Source: Gemmatimonadota bacterium | GTDB lineage: Bacteria > Gemmatimonadota > Gemmatimonadetes > Longimicrobiales > Gaopeijiaceae | Reading direction: 5' to 3' | Length of the DNA: 64,000 bases | Assembly (NCBI GenBank): GCA_022560615.1 | Contig: JADFSR010000015.1 | Location: 28,826 to 92,825, forward strand | In this document: positions 9,186 through 19,304 of the stretch, in pieces | Layout: every line of letters begins with the position of its first letter | Position numbering within the stretch: the stretch's first letter is position 1 | Made by a program: the position numbers and the translations under genes | The notes under the pieces: generated by a model | Seen by the model: the letters and a program-made list of their open reading frames with translations, nothing else | Told to the model about the DNA's origin: nothing | The model's database searches: none

Positions 9186-11429
9186 ATGCTCCGCTCCAAG
9201 TCCTCGGCCCTCTCCTCCCTGATTCTCGCCGCCGTCTTGGCTGCCCCGATGTCCGCGCAACAGGGTGCGCTCACGTTCATGGACGTGCAGCGCATCAACA
9301 GAGGCGGGTCGTGGGCGCCGAGCCCGGACGGCGCGTTGATGCTGTATACGATCTCGACCCCCGATTGGCAGGAGGACCAGTCGCAGAGCGATATTCATGT
9401 GGTCTCGCTCTCGGAAGGCGTTGCGTCTAGCCGCCAACTGACCTTCACCGACGACAAGAACGAGTCTCAGCCGACGTGGGCACCGGACGGCTCGTATTTC
9501 GTGTTCGCGTCCAACCGGGACTCCGACGACAGCGAAAATCAGCTGTATCTGATGCGTCATGACGGCGGCGAGGCGCGCAAGATCACCGACGAGGAGCACG
9601 GCGTGTCGGGCTTCAGCTTCAGTCCGGTCGGCTCATGGCTTGTGTACCGGAGCGGTGACCCCGGGCAAGAGCAGCTTCATCGGCTGCCCGTTTCCGACCT
9701 ATTCGTTGCGGACGCCGAACAGATCACCGCTGGGCAGGCCGGTGTCGAGCAGTGGGATTGGAGCCCTGATGGGGCCACGATCTACTTCGTTCGGCCGGAC
9801 TCGTTCGACGAAGACGACAAGCGCCGCCGCGAAGAAGGATTCACTGTCGACGTGAAGAACGCGGTTACCCCGCTGTCGAGCCTGTGGTCGGTCGAGGTCG
9901 CGAGCATACGCGAAAGCCGGCTGACCCACGACTCAGGCTTCAGCGTAGACGCGTTCGTAGTCTCCGATGATGGTCGGTGGCTCTCCTTCACGGGCGGCTC
10001 GATCGAGCGGTACGATCGCAACATTACCGGCGCGCGCCTCTACGCGGACCAGTACCTCATGGATGTGGCCACGGGGGCGGTCGAGCGACTGACCGAGAAC
10101 TACGAGGTCGGGGAGCGCGCGACCCAATTCTCGCCGGACGGGCGCTGGATCGCGTTCTCAGGGCCCGACGACCTGGAACGGTACTCGATGACCGAGAACC
10201 GAATCTATATCCGGGAGGTCGAGTCACGGGGTGGTGCGTTCCGCAAGCTCGGCTCGGCGTTCGACCAGAGTCTGTCGATCGGATTCTGGTCGGAGGATTC
10301 ACGGACGATCTACTTCAATGCCGGGGTGAAGGTCACGAGCCAGCTGCATGCGCTCGACATCGAGCGGGATGAAGTCACACAGGTAACAGAGGAGCGGGCT
10401 TCGCTTTCGGTGACCCGCGACGACGATACCGGCGTGATCCTGATCAACTACTCCGATCCGCGTACTCCCCCGACCGTGTTCACCGTCTCCGACGTGCATG
10501 ATGTGGACCGTCGATCCCGGTGGATACAACTGGTCGACCTGAATCCTCAGCTCGCCGACGTGGCGCTCGGCGAGGAGGTCGAGATCAACTGGACCTCGAC
10601 CGACGGCAAGACGGTCGGCGGGGTTCTCGTCTACCCGGTCGGGTACCAGGAGGGCACACGGTATCCGCTGATCGTAGCGATCCACGGCGGCCCGGCCTCG
10701 GCGGACGTTCTTCGTTTCAGGGGTGGGTACTCCAGCGCCCAGGTCTATGCCGGAGCGGGCTACGCCACGCTGAAGCCGAACTACCGGGGATCCAGGAACT
10801 ACGGAAACGCACATCGGACAGACATCGTAGGGGACTACTTCACGCTCGGTTACGACGACATCATGACGGGCGTGGATTACCTCATCGCGGAGGGCATCGT
10901 CGATGAGGACCAGATGGGCGTCCTGGGGTGGAGCGCGGGCGGGCATTGGTCGAACTGGATCCTTACCCACACCGACCGCTTCAAGGCGATCAGCTCGGGG
11001 GCAGGCACCATGAACTGGATCAGCATGTACGCCCAGAGCGACGTCCAGCGGAACCGCCAGTTCTACGTGGGAGACGGCTTCCTCTACGAGGACTTCGACA
11101 CCTACTTCGACCAGTCACCACTCAAGTACATCACCAACGCCAAGACGCCGACCATGATTCACGTCGTCGAAGGTGATCCGCGAGTGCCGAGCCCGCAGTC
11201 GGTCGAGCTTCACATGGCTCTCAAGAAGCTCGACGTGCCTACCGAGCTGTTCATGTATCCCGGCCGCAGCCACGGCATCCCCGATGCGCGCAACCGGTTG
11301 GTGAAGGCGGTGAGCGAGATGGCATGGATGGATCACTACGTGCGCGGGATCGGCGACAAGTTCGAGTGGAAGCAGGTCCTCGAGACCCTCGAAGCCAAGG
11401 ATCGCCCGCGGCCGATATCGGACCGCTGA
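9186..11429 (+). CDS. Secreted S9 family (prolyl oligopeptidase/DPP-like) serine peptidase
   Basis: 747-residue periplasmic peptidase. The start at 9186 is set by GGAGG 4-5 bases upstream and the signal peptide 'MLRSKSSALSSLILAAVLAA'; the open frame extends 57 codons further but without a ribosome site. Residues ~40-480 form a PD40/WD-like propeller ('WAPDGSYFVFASNRDSD', 'FSPDGRWIAFSGPDD'). Residues ~500-740 are the alpha/beta hydrolase: oxyanion 'AIHGGPAS', nucleophile Ser in 'GWSAGGHWSNW', the acid in 'VVEGDPRVPSPQS' and His in 'PGRSHGIPD'. The family cleaves short peptides, often after Pro. Stand-alone gene. Confidence 0.9.
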   Translation: MLRSKSSALSSLILAAVLAAPMSAQQGALTFMDVQRINRGGSWAPSPDGALMLYTISTPDWQEDQSQSDIHVVSLSEGVASSRQLTFTDDKNESQPTWAPDGSYFVFASNRDSDDSENQLYLMRHDGGEARKITDEEHGVSGFSFSPVGSWLVYRSGDPGQEQLHRLPVSDLFVADAEQITAGQAGVEQWDWSPDGATIYFVRPDSFDEDDKRRREEGFTVDVKNAVTPLSSLWSVEVASIRESRLTHDSGFSVDAFVVSDDGRWLSFTGGSIERYDRNITGARLYADQYLMDVATGAVERLTENYEVGERATQFSPDGRWIAFSGPDDLERYSMTENRIYIREVESRGGAFRKLGSAFDQSLSIGFWSEDSRTIYFNAGVKVTSQLHALDIERDEVTQVTEERASLSVTRDDDTGVILINYSDPRTPPTVFTVSDVHDVDRRSRWIQLVDLNPQLADVALGEEVEINWTSTDGKTVGGVLVYPVGYQEGTRYPLIVAIHGGPASADVLRFRGGYSSAQVYAGAGYATLKPNYRGSRNYGNAHRTDIVGDYFTLGYDDIMTGVDYLIAEGIVDEDQMGVLGWSAGGHWSNWILTHTDRFKAISSGAGTMNWISMYAQSDVQRNRQFYVGDGFLYEDFDTYFDQSPLKYITNAKTPTMIHVVEGDPRVPSPQSVELHMALKKLDVPTELFMYPGRSHGIPDARNRLVKAVSEMAWMDHYVRGIGDKFEWKQVLETLEAKDRPRPISDR

Positions 11430-11755
11430 GCGCGGACGATTGCTCATCTTGTGTCGCCCTCGGTGTCGGTCTCGATTGATCGGACATTGTAGAAATCGCC
11501 TCCCGGGAGAGACGCACGCCCCGGAGGGGGTGGGCAACGACGCAGTTCTTGGCACAGTTTCGGTCCGGAGGCCCCGTGCTCTAAGTTGCCGACCTAGCAG
11601 CTGCGTAAGCAGGTACCCTGCTGTAGCGGACGACTCCGGGCCCGTCTGACTAACGGAGCCAACGACTGCGGCAAAACGTGGCTTTCGGTCGCTTGCGCAC
11701 GGGTCGTGCACGCGAGCGATAGATGCCTAGCCTACTCCGACGCGGAGACATCACC
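11430..11755. other. Intergenic stretch without recognisable gene
   Basis: 326 bases between the S9 peptidase and the DMFase-like gene. I see no ORF with a ribosome site, no RNA gene and no strong terminator hairpin followed by T residues. The promoter of the downstream gene presumably lies here, but no clear -35/-10 pair could be fixed. Confidence 0.5.
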
Positions 11756-13858
11756 ATGATCCGGCATCGTCGCCTCTTCCTTCTACTCAGCGTTGCGGTC
11801 GCTCCGGCCTGCTCGACGTCCGCGGAGACCTCGAGGGACTCTTGCGATGAGCCGGCCAACGAGATCGTTGCAGAGAACTGCCAGCCCGGAGATCCTCCCA
11901 CCGAGTGGGACATCAACGGCTACGGGGACCCGAGCATCCAGGGCTTCGGCGACGACATCAGCGTGGCGCAGGGCGAAACGATCAACTTCAAGATCCGGAC
12001 GGACTCGGACGACTATCGCATCGATATCTACCGAATGGGCTACTACGGCGGGGCGGGAGCTCGACGCGTCGACACGATCGAACCCTCGGCCGCGCTACCG
12101 CAGGACCAGCCCGACTGTCTGACCGGAGAGGTGCCCGTATTGGATCAGGCAGGGGCGTTGGTGCCTGCGGACGCGCCCCTCTTCGACTGTGGCAACTGGG
12201 CCGTCTCGGCCTCGTGGCAGGCGCCGCTCGACGCCACGTCGGGCATCTACTTCGCTCGATTGGTCCGCCAGGATCCTGTCGAAGGCGACTACTGGCGGAA
12301 CGACCAGTTCCGTCCGTCGCAGTTGCCGCCCGGTGCGGAGGACGACCCGCTGTGGGAGGAGTACGCGGCGGTGATGGCGAATCCGCTACGTGAGCCCAGG
12401 GCGAGTCACATCTATTTCGTTGTTCGCGATGACGATGGAGACTCGGAGATGCTGTTCCAGACCTCGGACGTGACTTGGCAGGCGTACAACCGGTACGGGG
12501 GCCACAGCCTGTATGGACGGCTCAACCCCGAGAGGCTGCGCCTCCACGGCGGCCCGCCACGTGCCCACAAGGTGAGCTACAATCGCCCGTTCGAGACACG
12601 TCACTATCGAGCGGTCAACATGCCGCTCAACTCCGAGTACCCAATGGTCCGGTGGCTCGAGCGTAACGGCTACGACGTCAGCTACACGTCGGGCATAGAC
12701 ACCGACCGGCGAGGCGATGAGATCCTCGAGCACAAGATCTTCATGTCGGTGGGTCACGACGAGTACTGGTCGGGTGAGCAGCGCCGCAACGTTGAGGCCG
12801 CCCGACAAGCGGGCGTGCACGTGGCCTTCTTCAGCAGCAACGAGGTGTACTGGAAGGTCCGCTGGGAAGAGAGCATCGACGGCAGCGGGCAGCCCTACCG
12901 CACGCTGGTCACCTACAAGGAGGTGTCCCGCAAGATGGACCCCGCCGCCGACGTCTGGACGGGACAGTTCCGGGACCACAGGCCGTACAACCCGGAAGGG
13001 GCGTGGCCGGAAAACGCTCTGACGGGCACCATCTTCACGGTCAACGCCTGGCGTAACGACCCGCTCATCGTGGACGCCGAGTTCGCCAGCCTGCGTATCT
13101 GGCGCAACACGGAGATCGCGGAACTGCAGCCCGGCGAGCGCTATGTGTCCATCAAGGGCATCCTCGGCCACGAGTGGGACTCGGACATCGACAATGGCGC
13201 TCGCCCACCCGGTCTGTTCCGGATCTCGGCAACGACGGTCGACAACGTACTCTTCTGCCTGCACCCGGGGAGAGGGTGCGAATCGGGCACGGCGACGCAC
13301 AACGCGGTGCTGTACCGCCACTCGAGCGGAGCGTTGGTCTTCGGTTCCGGGACGCTTCAGTGGGCCTGGGGGCTGGATGCGCATCATGACTCCGAGACCG
13401 GCGTTCCGCCCGAGCGAGCCAACGGATCGAACACTCGGGTCGGTGTCGACCCAAACGGGCCTGACAAGAATGTTCAGCAGGCCACGCTCAACCTGTTCGC
13501 CGACATGGGCGTTCAGCCGGCGACGATGCAGCCGGATCTGGTCGCGGCCACCGCCTCGACGGATGACACACCTCCCACCTCGTCCATCGACATGACTTCC
13601 GTCGCCGGCTCTGTGGGGAGTGTCATGACGATTCGTGGGTCGGCGTCGGACAGAGGTGGCGGGGTCGTCGCCGCGGTGGAACTGTCCGTCGACGGTGGAA
13701 CGAACTGGCACCCTGCGATCGGTCGAACGAGCTGGAGCTACGAGTGGACGCCAGACCGGGCGGGCACGGTCTCGATCCTCAGCCGAGCGGTTGACGACAG
13801 CGGCAACCTGGGGGACCCGGGTGAAGCTGTGACGGTCAGGGTCGCTGGGGGCGATTAG
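11756..13858 (+). CDS. Exported protein with N,N-dimethylformamidase beta-subunit-like domain and Ig-like C-terminus
   Basis: 700-residue probable lipoprotein. The start at 11756 follows GGAG by 8 bases and opens the signal segment 'MIRHRRLFLLLSVAVAPACS' (imperfect lipobox). Residues ~35-590 resemble the large C-terminal domain of N,N-dimethylformamidase beta ('GFGDDISVAQGETINFKI', 'YRIDIYRMGYYGG', 'SVGHDEYWSGEQRRNVE', 'FFSSNEVYWKVRW'). The last ~90 residues form an Ig-like or Mo-co-dimerisation-like strand domain ('SVDGGTNWHPAIG', 'RAVDDSGNLGDPG'). Whether it hydrolyses formamides is unknown; the family is large and mostly uncharacterised. Its stop codon overlaps that of the convergent PQQ dehydrogenase by 3 bases. 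Confidence 0.75.
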   Translation: MIRHRRLFLLLSVAVAPACSTSAETSRDSCDEPANEIVAENCQPGDPPTEWDINGYGDPSIQGFGDDISVAQGETINFKIRTDSDDYRIDIYRMGYYGGAGARRVDTIEPSAALPQDQPDCLTGEVPVLDQAGALVPADAPLFDCGNWAVSASWQAPLDATSGIYFARLVRQDPVEGDYWRNDQFRPSQLPPGAEDDPLWEEYAAVMANPLREPRASHIYFVVRDDDGDSEMLFQTSDVTWQAYNRYGGHSLYGRLNPERLRLHGGPPRAHKVSYNRPFETRHYRAVNMPLNSEYPMVRWLERNGYDVSYTSGIDTDRRGDEILEHKIFMSVGHDEYWSGEQRRNVEAARQAGVHVAFFSSNEVYWKVRWEESIDGSGQPYRTLVTYKEVSRKMDPAADVWTGQFRDHRPYNPEGAWPENALTGTIFTVNAWRNDPLIVDAEFASLRIWRNTEIAELQPGERYVSIKGILGHEWDSDIDNGARPPGLFRISATTVDNVLFCLHPGRGCESGTATHNAVLYRHSSGALVFGSGTLQWAWGLDAHHDSETGVPPERANGSNTRVGVDPNGPDKNVQQATLNLFADMGVQPATMQPDLVAATASTDDTPPTSSIDMTSVAGSVGSVMTIRGSASDRGGGVVAAVELSVDGGTNWHPAIGRTSWSYEWTPDRAGTVSILSRAVDDSGNLGDPGEAVTVRVAGGD

Positions 13859-15828
13859 AAACTCGACGTCTCCAGCGCCAAGGCCACGATGCCTTCTCCG
13901 GTTCGGCCGCGACCCACGGCGACCGCCAGGTACTGCCGGCCCTCATACATGTATGTCATTGGGTTGGCGTGTACGCCCGCCGGTAGCTCGAAGTCCCACA
14001 GCACGTCGCCGTTCGACTTGTCGTAGGCGTACAGACGCGGAGGCTCCGATCTCTGCCCGTCGACAGTGGTGAACAACAGCGTCTTCGTGAGAAGCGGGAA
14101 GCTCTCCCCGCTGCCAAGCCCCCTCCCCAGATCGCCCAGATCGAGGTCGGCAAGAGCCGGGTGATCTCGCGGCCCGCGGCCGTTCGCGACCTGCCACACG
14201 TGCTCGCCAGTGCTCATGTCGATGGCCGTGACTCGACCCCACGGCGGCTTGAAGATCGGTAGGCCATCCACCGTCGGGGTCCGAGCGCCTCCCCAGAGAT
14301 AGTCGAAGTCCTCCGACGCCCCGGTGTCCGTCTTCCTCAGCGCGACGACTGTGTAGTCGGTATACGAAGGGATGTAGAGGTACTGGGTCTCCGGGTCGAA
14401 CGCGGCCCCGTTCCAGTTCCCGCCGCCCGCCCACCCCGGGTTGACGATCGTGCCCTCGACGGAAGGCGGTGTGTACACAGGACCAGTACGATATCGCTGG
14501 AAGATTTCGAGCGCCCGTGCCCTAAGGTCCGGCGTGAAGTCGATCAAGTTCTCTTCGAAGGCTCCATTCGGTTCGAAAGGAGCCGGTTTCGTGGGGATCG
14601 GCTGCGTGGGATGGGTCCGCTCACCGGCTACGTCGGACTGCGGGACCGGCTGCTCATCGATGGGCCACACGGGCTCGCCTGTCACTCGATCGAAGACGAA
14701 CAGAAACCCCTGCTTCGTGACCTGTGCGACGGCCCTGATCTCCCTGCCGTCCACGGTGATGTCGATCAGGTTCGGCGCCGCGACCGGGTCGTAATCCCAG
14801 ATAGAGTGATGGACGAGCTGGTAGTGCCACACCGGCTCTCCAGTCTCGACATTGACCGCCACCAAGCTCGACGCGTAGAGGTTCGTGCCGAAGCGGTGGC
14901 CCCCGTACCAGTTGTGGGAGGGCGACCCCACGGGCAGATACACATAGCCGAGCTCGTCGTCGGCGCTCATCGGCGTCCAGACGTTGGTCGCTCCGGCGGC
15001 GCGCCAGGAGTCGTCCTCCCAGGTGTCGTTCCCGAACTCGCCCGGCTGAGGGATCGTGTGGAAGATCCAGAGCAGCTCGCCGGTCCGTACGTCATAGCCC
15101 CGGACGTGTCCGGGTGGGACGTCGCGGGTCTGGGGCGTGTCCCGAATCGCGGAGCCAACGACCACCACGTCACGGCTGATCGTCACGGGTGAGTTGACCC
15201 CGTAGCCCAGTATGAAGGTCTGGCGATCTTCGACGTCGACACCGAGTCCCTGGGTCAGGTCCACCCTTCCGGCATTCCCGAAAGCGGGATCCGGCTCCCC
15301 TGTTTCTACATCGAGCGAGATCAGGAACGCGTCGTTGGATCCGATGAGAAGTCGCTTCCTCTCCCCATCAGTCCAATAGGAGAGGCCGCGCACGATGAAG
15401 CCCAGGTTGACCGGCCGACCCGACTCCCAGGTCTTCGGATCGTAGGACCAAAGGGTCCGGCCGGTTCCTGGGTGAATCGCGGCGATCTGGCCCAGCGAGG
15501 TGATGGTGTAGAGCGTTCCGTCCACCAGGAGCGGCGTCGCCTCATACCAGAGGGCCCCGCCCATCCGGCGCGCTTCCTCATCGCGCTCTTTGAGCTCTTC
15601 GTCGATGGACTCCCAGTACCAGGCCACCTGAAGCTCTGCGACGTTGCTACGATTGATCTGACTGAGGGGAGCGTAGTGTGACGCGGCTGCGTCGCCCTGG
15701 TGCACGCGCCACTCGCTGTACTGAGCGCCGGGGGCCATGCCCGGTTCGGGCTGCGCGGGCGGAGCGCAAGAGGCGAGCGATAAGACGCAGACCAGGGAGA
15801 GCAGACTTCCCACACGAGTGCTCGACAT
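13855..15828 (-). CDS. PQQ-dependent dehydrogenase, lipoprotein form (paralogue A)
   Basis: 657-residue propeller quinoprotein. The start at 15828 is chosen because GGAG lies 8 bases upstream and the lipoprotein signal follows at once (MSSTRVGSLLSLVCVLSLAS, then Cys; lipobox LASC). 'EWRVHQGDAAASHYAPLSQI' is the usual N-terminal blade of soluble-type PQQ dehydrogenases, followed by PQQ-enzyme repeats ('VDGTLYTITSLGQIAAIHPG', 'ALRKTDTG', 'AIDMSTGEHVWQ') and 'GGGNWNGAAFDPETQYLYIP'. It oxidises an alcohol or sugar in the periplasm if PQQ is bound; the substrate is not evident. Divergent from the co-directional paralogues at 15997 and 19305. Confidence 0.88.
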   Translation of the reverse strand: MSSTRVGSLLSLVCVLSLASCAPPAQPEPGMAPGAQYSEWRVHQGDAAASHYAPLSQINRSNVAELQVAWYWESIDEELKERDEEARRMGGALWYEATPLLVDGTLYTITSLGQIAAIHPGTGRTLWSYDPKTWESGRPVNLGFIVRGLSYWTDGERKRLLIGSNDAFLISLDVETGEPDPAFGNAGRVDLTQGLGVDVEDRQTFILGYGVNSPVTISRDVVVVGSAIRDTPQTRDVPPGHVRGYDVRTGELLWIFHTIPQPGEFGNDTWEDDSWRAAGATNVWTPMSADDELGYVYLPVGSPSHNWYGGHRFGTNLYASSLVAVNVETGEPVWHYQLVHHSIWDYDPVAAPNLIDITVDGREIRAVAQVTKQGFLFVFDRVTGEPVWPIDEQPVPQSDVAGERTHPTQPIPTKPAPFEPNGAFEENLIDFTPDLRARALEIFQRYRTGPVYTPPSVEGTIVNPGWAGGGNWNGAAFDPETQYLYIPSYTDYTVVALRKTDTGASEDFDYLWGGARTPTVDGLPIFKPPWGRVTAIDMSTGEHVWQVANGRGPRDHPALADLDLGDLGRGLGSGESFPLLTKTLLFTTVDGQRSEPPRLYAYDKSNGDVLWDFELPAGVHANPMTYMYEGRQYLAVAVGRGRTGEGIVALALETSSF

Positions 15829-15996
15829 TGCCAGGCTCCATCGCAACATGATGCCAGGGCGGCCGTTCGACCGGCACAAGATGGGCGGACATCGTAGGGG
15901 GCACCATGTGCCCGCTTACGATCCCTCGCCTCGCCGCCCTCCTGCGTCGTAGGTTGCTCGTGACTGCTCTACTCACGTTGCCGGCGAGGAGAGATC

Positions 15997-17976
15997 ATGC
16001 GGCCGTCCCTGGCTGTACGACCAACTGAGACCTCGAAGAGTTCATCGAAGCTTGGCGTTGCTCCCGGCTGGCTTCGGGTGATGCTCGCATTGGGCCTCTT
16101 CTGTTGGAGCCCGGCGGGGAGCCCGGCGGCTGCGCAGTCAGGCGCGGCGGACGGTCAGTGGCGGAGCTACGGAGGGGATCCAGGACACACCAAGTACTCT
16201 GCCCTCGATCAGATCAACGAGGACAACGTCGGGAGCCTGGAGGTCGCCTGGACCTGGACGTCGGTGGACGAGGGGCTCAGAGCCCGTAATGAGGTGATGC
16301 GTGTACGTGGAGCTTTCCAGACCTACGCCTACGAGGTCACGCCTCTTTATGTGAACGGTGTGCTGTACACCACCACCTCTCTCGGTCAAATCGCCGCGAT
16401 CGATCCCGGAACGGGCGAGACGCTGTGGAGCTACGATCCGGCTCTGTACCTGGAAGGCCGCCCGGCCGTGCATGGGTTCATGACCCGCGGGCTCGCCTAT
16501 TGGACGGACGGCGCGGAGGAGCGGCTCATCTATGCGGCGGGGCGAGTGTACCTCGTCTCGATCGATGCGAAGACCGGGGAGCCCGATCTCACGTTCGGTC
16601 GGGGCGGACGAGTCGACCTCAAGGAAGGTCTCGGAAGAACGATCGACGCGCGCCGCTACACGGTGAGCTCACCTCCGTTGGTGGTCGGCGACGTCGTAGT
16701 GGTCGGCTCCGCAATGACCGAGGGCACCGGGTACCAGGAGGCGCCGCCCGGGCACGTGCGGGGGTACGACGTGAGGACAGGCAAAATGAAGTGGATCTTC
16801 CACACCATTCCCCAGATGGGCGAGCTTGGATACGAGACCTGGGAAGACGATTCGTGGAGGCTCTCCGGAGGTGCCAACGTCTGGACCCTGATGAGCGCCG
16901 ACGAGGAGCTCGGCTACGTCTACCTCCCGGTCGGATCGCCGGTCACGGACTTCTACGGCGGACATCGACTCGGCGACAATCTGTTCGCCAACTCCCTGGT
17001 ATGCCTCGACGCCGAAACCGGTGAACGCGTGTGGCACTTCCAATTCGTCCACCACACGGTGTGGGACTACGATCCTCCGGCGGCACCCAACCTCATCGAC
17101 ATCACCGTCGACGGTCGCCGGATCGAAGCCGTCGCTCAGATCACCAAACAGGGCTTCACGTTCGTTTTCGATCGGGCGACGGGCGAGCCGGTCTGGCCGA
17201 TCGAGGAGCGACCCGTTCCACAGAGCACTCTGGTAGGCGAGCGGACATCGCCTACGCAGCCATATCCCACCAAGCCCCCACTCTTCCTCACGAACGGAGC
17301 GACCGAGGACGACGTCATCGACTTCACTCCCGAGTTGAGAGCGGAGGGGCTAGCCATCTTTCGTGAGCACAATGCCGGACCCCTCTATACGCCCCTGACG
17401 CCGGGGACCAACATCGTGCGACCCGGCTGGAGTGGCGGCGCCAACTGGTGGGGTGCGGCGTTCGACCCCGACACTGGGCGACTCTATGTGCCTAGCTGGG
17501 CTCACTTCTCGCTCGTCCGGATGGAGCCCGGGGATCCCGAGCGCTCCGACATGATGATTCGGCCTCAGGTACGGGACCTGGTCGGCCCGCGGGGCCTTCC
17601 ACTCTTCAAGCCCCCATACTCGCAGCTCACGGCCTTCGACATGAACGCGGGCGAGAAGCTCTGGAGCGTCCCCGTCGGGGACGGACCTCGGGACCATGAA
17701 GCCCTGCGGCACCTGCAGCTACCACGGCTCGGTAGCTTTCAGAAGCTCGGGGGACCGCTTCTGACGAAGACCCTTCTGTTCATCGGACAAGGGATGAATA
17801 CGAACCGGATCGGGGCATACGACAAGGAGACCGGCGAGGAGCTGTGGAGAATGGACGTGGGGGGCCAGTTCCACGCCGCCCCAATCACATACTTGCTCGA
17901 CGGTAAGCAATACATCGTGCTTGCCGTCGGCGGGAGCGGCGAGCCGGAGCGGCTCGTTGCGCTGGCGTTGCGTTGA
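15997..17976 (+). CDS. PQQ-dependent dehydrogenase (paralogue B)
   Basis: 659-residue exported quinoprotein with AGGAG five bases before ATG. A hydrophobic segment ('LRVMLALGLFCWSPAGSPAA') ends at 'AAQ'. 'QWRSYGGDPGHTKYSALDQI' opens the propeller, and the blades 'LYTTTSLGQIAAIDPGTGET', 'VTKQGF/ITKQGFTFVFDRATG', 'GGANWWGAAFDPDTGRLYVP' and 'YDKETGEELWRMDV' are typical. First gene of a probable operon with the triple-RidA protein (81-base gap), paralogue C and the NHL protein. Which electron acceptor it uses is not shown; no c-type haem motif (CxxCH) is fused. Confidence 0.88.
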   Translation: MRPSLAVRPTETSKSSSKLGVAPGWLRVMLALGLFCWSPAGSPAAAQSGAADGQWRSYGGDPGHTKYSALDQINEDNVGSLEVAWTWTSVDEGLRARNEVMRVRGAFQTYAYEVTPLYVNGVLYTTTSLGQIAAIDPGTGETLWSYDPALYLEGRPAVHGFMTRGLAYWTDGAEERLIYAAGRVYLVSIDAKTGEPDLTFGRGGRVDLKEGLGRTIDARRYTVSSPPLVVGDVVVVGSAMTEGTGYQEAPPGHVRGYDVRTGKMKWIFHTIPQMGELGYETWEDDSWRLSGGANVWTLMSADEELGYVYLPVGSPVTDFYGGHRLGDNLFANSLVCLDAETGERVWHFQFVHHTVWDYDPPAAPNLIDITVDGRRIEAVAQITKQGFTFVFDRATGEPVWPIEERPVPQSTLVGERTSPTQPYPTKPPLFLTNGATEDDVIDFTPELRAEGLAIFREHNAGPLYTPLTPGTNIVRPGWSGGANWWGAAFDPDTGRLYVPSWAHFSLVRMEPGDPERSDMMIRPQVRDLVGPRGLPLFKPPYSQLTAFDMNAGEKLWSVPVGDGPRDHEALRHLQLPRLGSFQKLGGPLLTKTLLFIGQGMNTNRIGAYDKETGEELWRMDVGGQFHAAPITYLLDGKQYIVLAVGGSGEPERLVALALR

Positions 17977-18057
17977 GCCGGAGGTCATCCACCAGCCGGA
18001 CCTCGGGCCCTCGAGTCAGACCGTGTCACAGCGCTTGAGCGAAGAGGGGGACACGAC

Positions 18058-19293
18058 ATGAAGTTCAACATCACGCCGGCAGCGACGGCGCTGATGATGG
18101 CTATCGTTTTTGGACCAGTCGGCTGTCGCCCAGTGGGTGCCCAAGAGCTCGAGAGGGAGTTCATCGACCCGGCCGGCGGGTTCACCCAGGTCGTGACCGT
18201 GTCGGATCATGGTGTCAAGACGATCTACGTGTCAGGACAGGTCGGCCGTGGTGACGATCTCCGAGCGCATGTCGAGACGGCGTTTCAGTCGGTTGTGCGA
18301 CGTCTCGAGAGCGCCGGCGCCTCGGCCTCAGACGTCGTGAAGATCCGGATCTTCGTGAAGGACTTCGACCCAGAGGAGTATTCGATCATCCGCGAGGCAC
18401 GACTCCGGACGTTCAATGAGGACTCGTGGCCGGCCAGCACGATGGTAGGCGTCCAGTCATTGTTCCTCGAGCAGTTCCGTGTCGAGATCGAGGCCGTCGC
18501 GGTCATCGCGGATCCTGAAGTCCCGGGAGCGACCGTCACGATCGAACGCGTCGGACCCTCGCGTGGCTTCAGCCAGTCCGTGGTGGTCACGGCCAACGGG
18601 ATCAAGACGATCTACGTCTCGGGTCAGGTCGGCCAAGGCGATGGACTGGCCGAGCAGTCGACGTCGGTCTTGGCGGCTGTGGCCCGGCGACTGGAGGCAT
18701 CAGGTGCCACTCTCGACGATCTCGTCAAGATCGTCACGTACATCGCCGAGTATGCGCCGGAGGACCGCCGCACGTTCAGTGAGGCGAGAACGCAGGCACT
18801 GGGTAGCGAAAATCTACCAGCGAGTACGTTGCTCGGGGTGCAGTCACTCGTTACCGATCAATATGAGATCGAGATCGACGCCGTGGCGGTCGTGAGCGAT
18901 GGCGGGGGTGGCGAGGCCGACACGGAGTTCATCGGTCCCACATCAGGCTTCACACAGGTCGTCACCACGCAGGGGAGCGGTGCGAAGACGATCTATGTAT
19001 CAGGTCAAGTCGGGCGCGCAGGTGAGAGCCTCGAGACCCAAGCGGATCAGGCCTACGCCAACCTGAAGCGGCGGCTCGAAGCGGCTGGTGCGACCACAGC
19101 GGATCTGGTGCAGCTCAACATCTACATGGCCGATTATCATCCCCAAGATGCGGCGGTGCTCGCGGTCGCCCGCCGGAATAATGGATTTTCCGACGAGAAT
19201 CTCCCGGCCACGACGCTGATCGGCGTCGAATCGCTCTACTCGGACACCGCGCTCATCGAGATCGAGGGCGTGGCGGTCGTGCAGGGCCGTTAG
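18058..19293 (+). CDS. Secreted triple RidA/YjgF-domain protein
   Basis: 411-residue protein with an N-terminal signal (residues 1-29, cleavage near 'VGAQ'). It contains three complete RidA-like domains in tandem at about residues 33-150, 163-280 and 290-409, each with the shared blocks 'GGFTQVV', 'KTIYVSGQVG', 'RRLEAAGA', 'DDLVKI' and 'IEIDAVAVV'. RidA itself is a ~130-residue cytosolic enamine deaminase that trimerises; here one chain carries three domains and is exported. The catalytic Arg of RidA (PAR motif) is replaced in all three repeats (PAST, PAST, PATT), so deaminase chemistry is doubtful. It sits between two PQQ dehydrogenases in the same direction. Family call sure; role unknown. 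Confidence 0.9.
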   Translation: MKFNITPAATALMMAIVFGPVGCRPVGAQELEREFIDPAGGFTQVVTVSDHGVKTIYVSGQVGRGDDLRAHVETAFQSVVRRLESAGASASDVVKIRIFVKDFDPEEYSIIREARLRTFNEDSWPASTMVGVQSLFLEQFRVEIEAVAVIADPEVPGATVTIERVGPSRGFSQSVVVTANGIKTIYVSGQVGQGDGLAEQSTSVLAAVARRLEASGATLDDLVKIVTYIAEYAPEDRRTFSEARTQALGSENLPASTLLGVQSLVTDQYEIEIDAVAVVSDGGGGEADTEFIGPTSGFTQVVTTQGSGAKTIYVSGQVGRAGESLETQADQAYANLKRRLEAAGATTADLVQLNIYMADYHPQDAAVLAVARRNNGFSDENLPATTLIGVESLYSDTALIEIEGVAVVQGR

Positions 19294-19304
19294 GAGGAGC
19301 AGTC

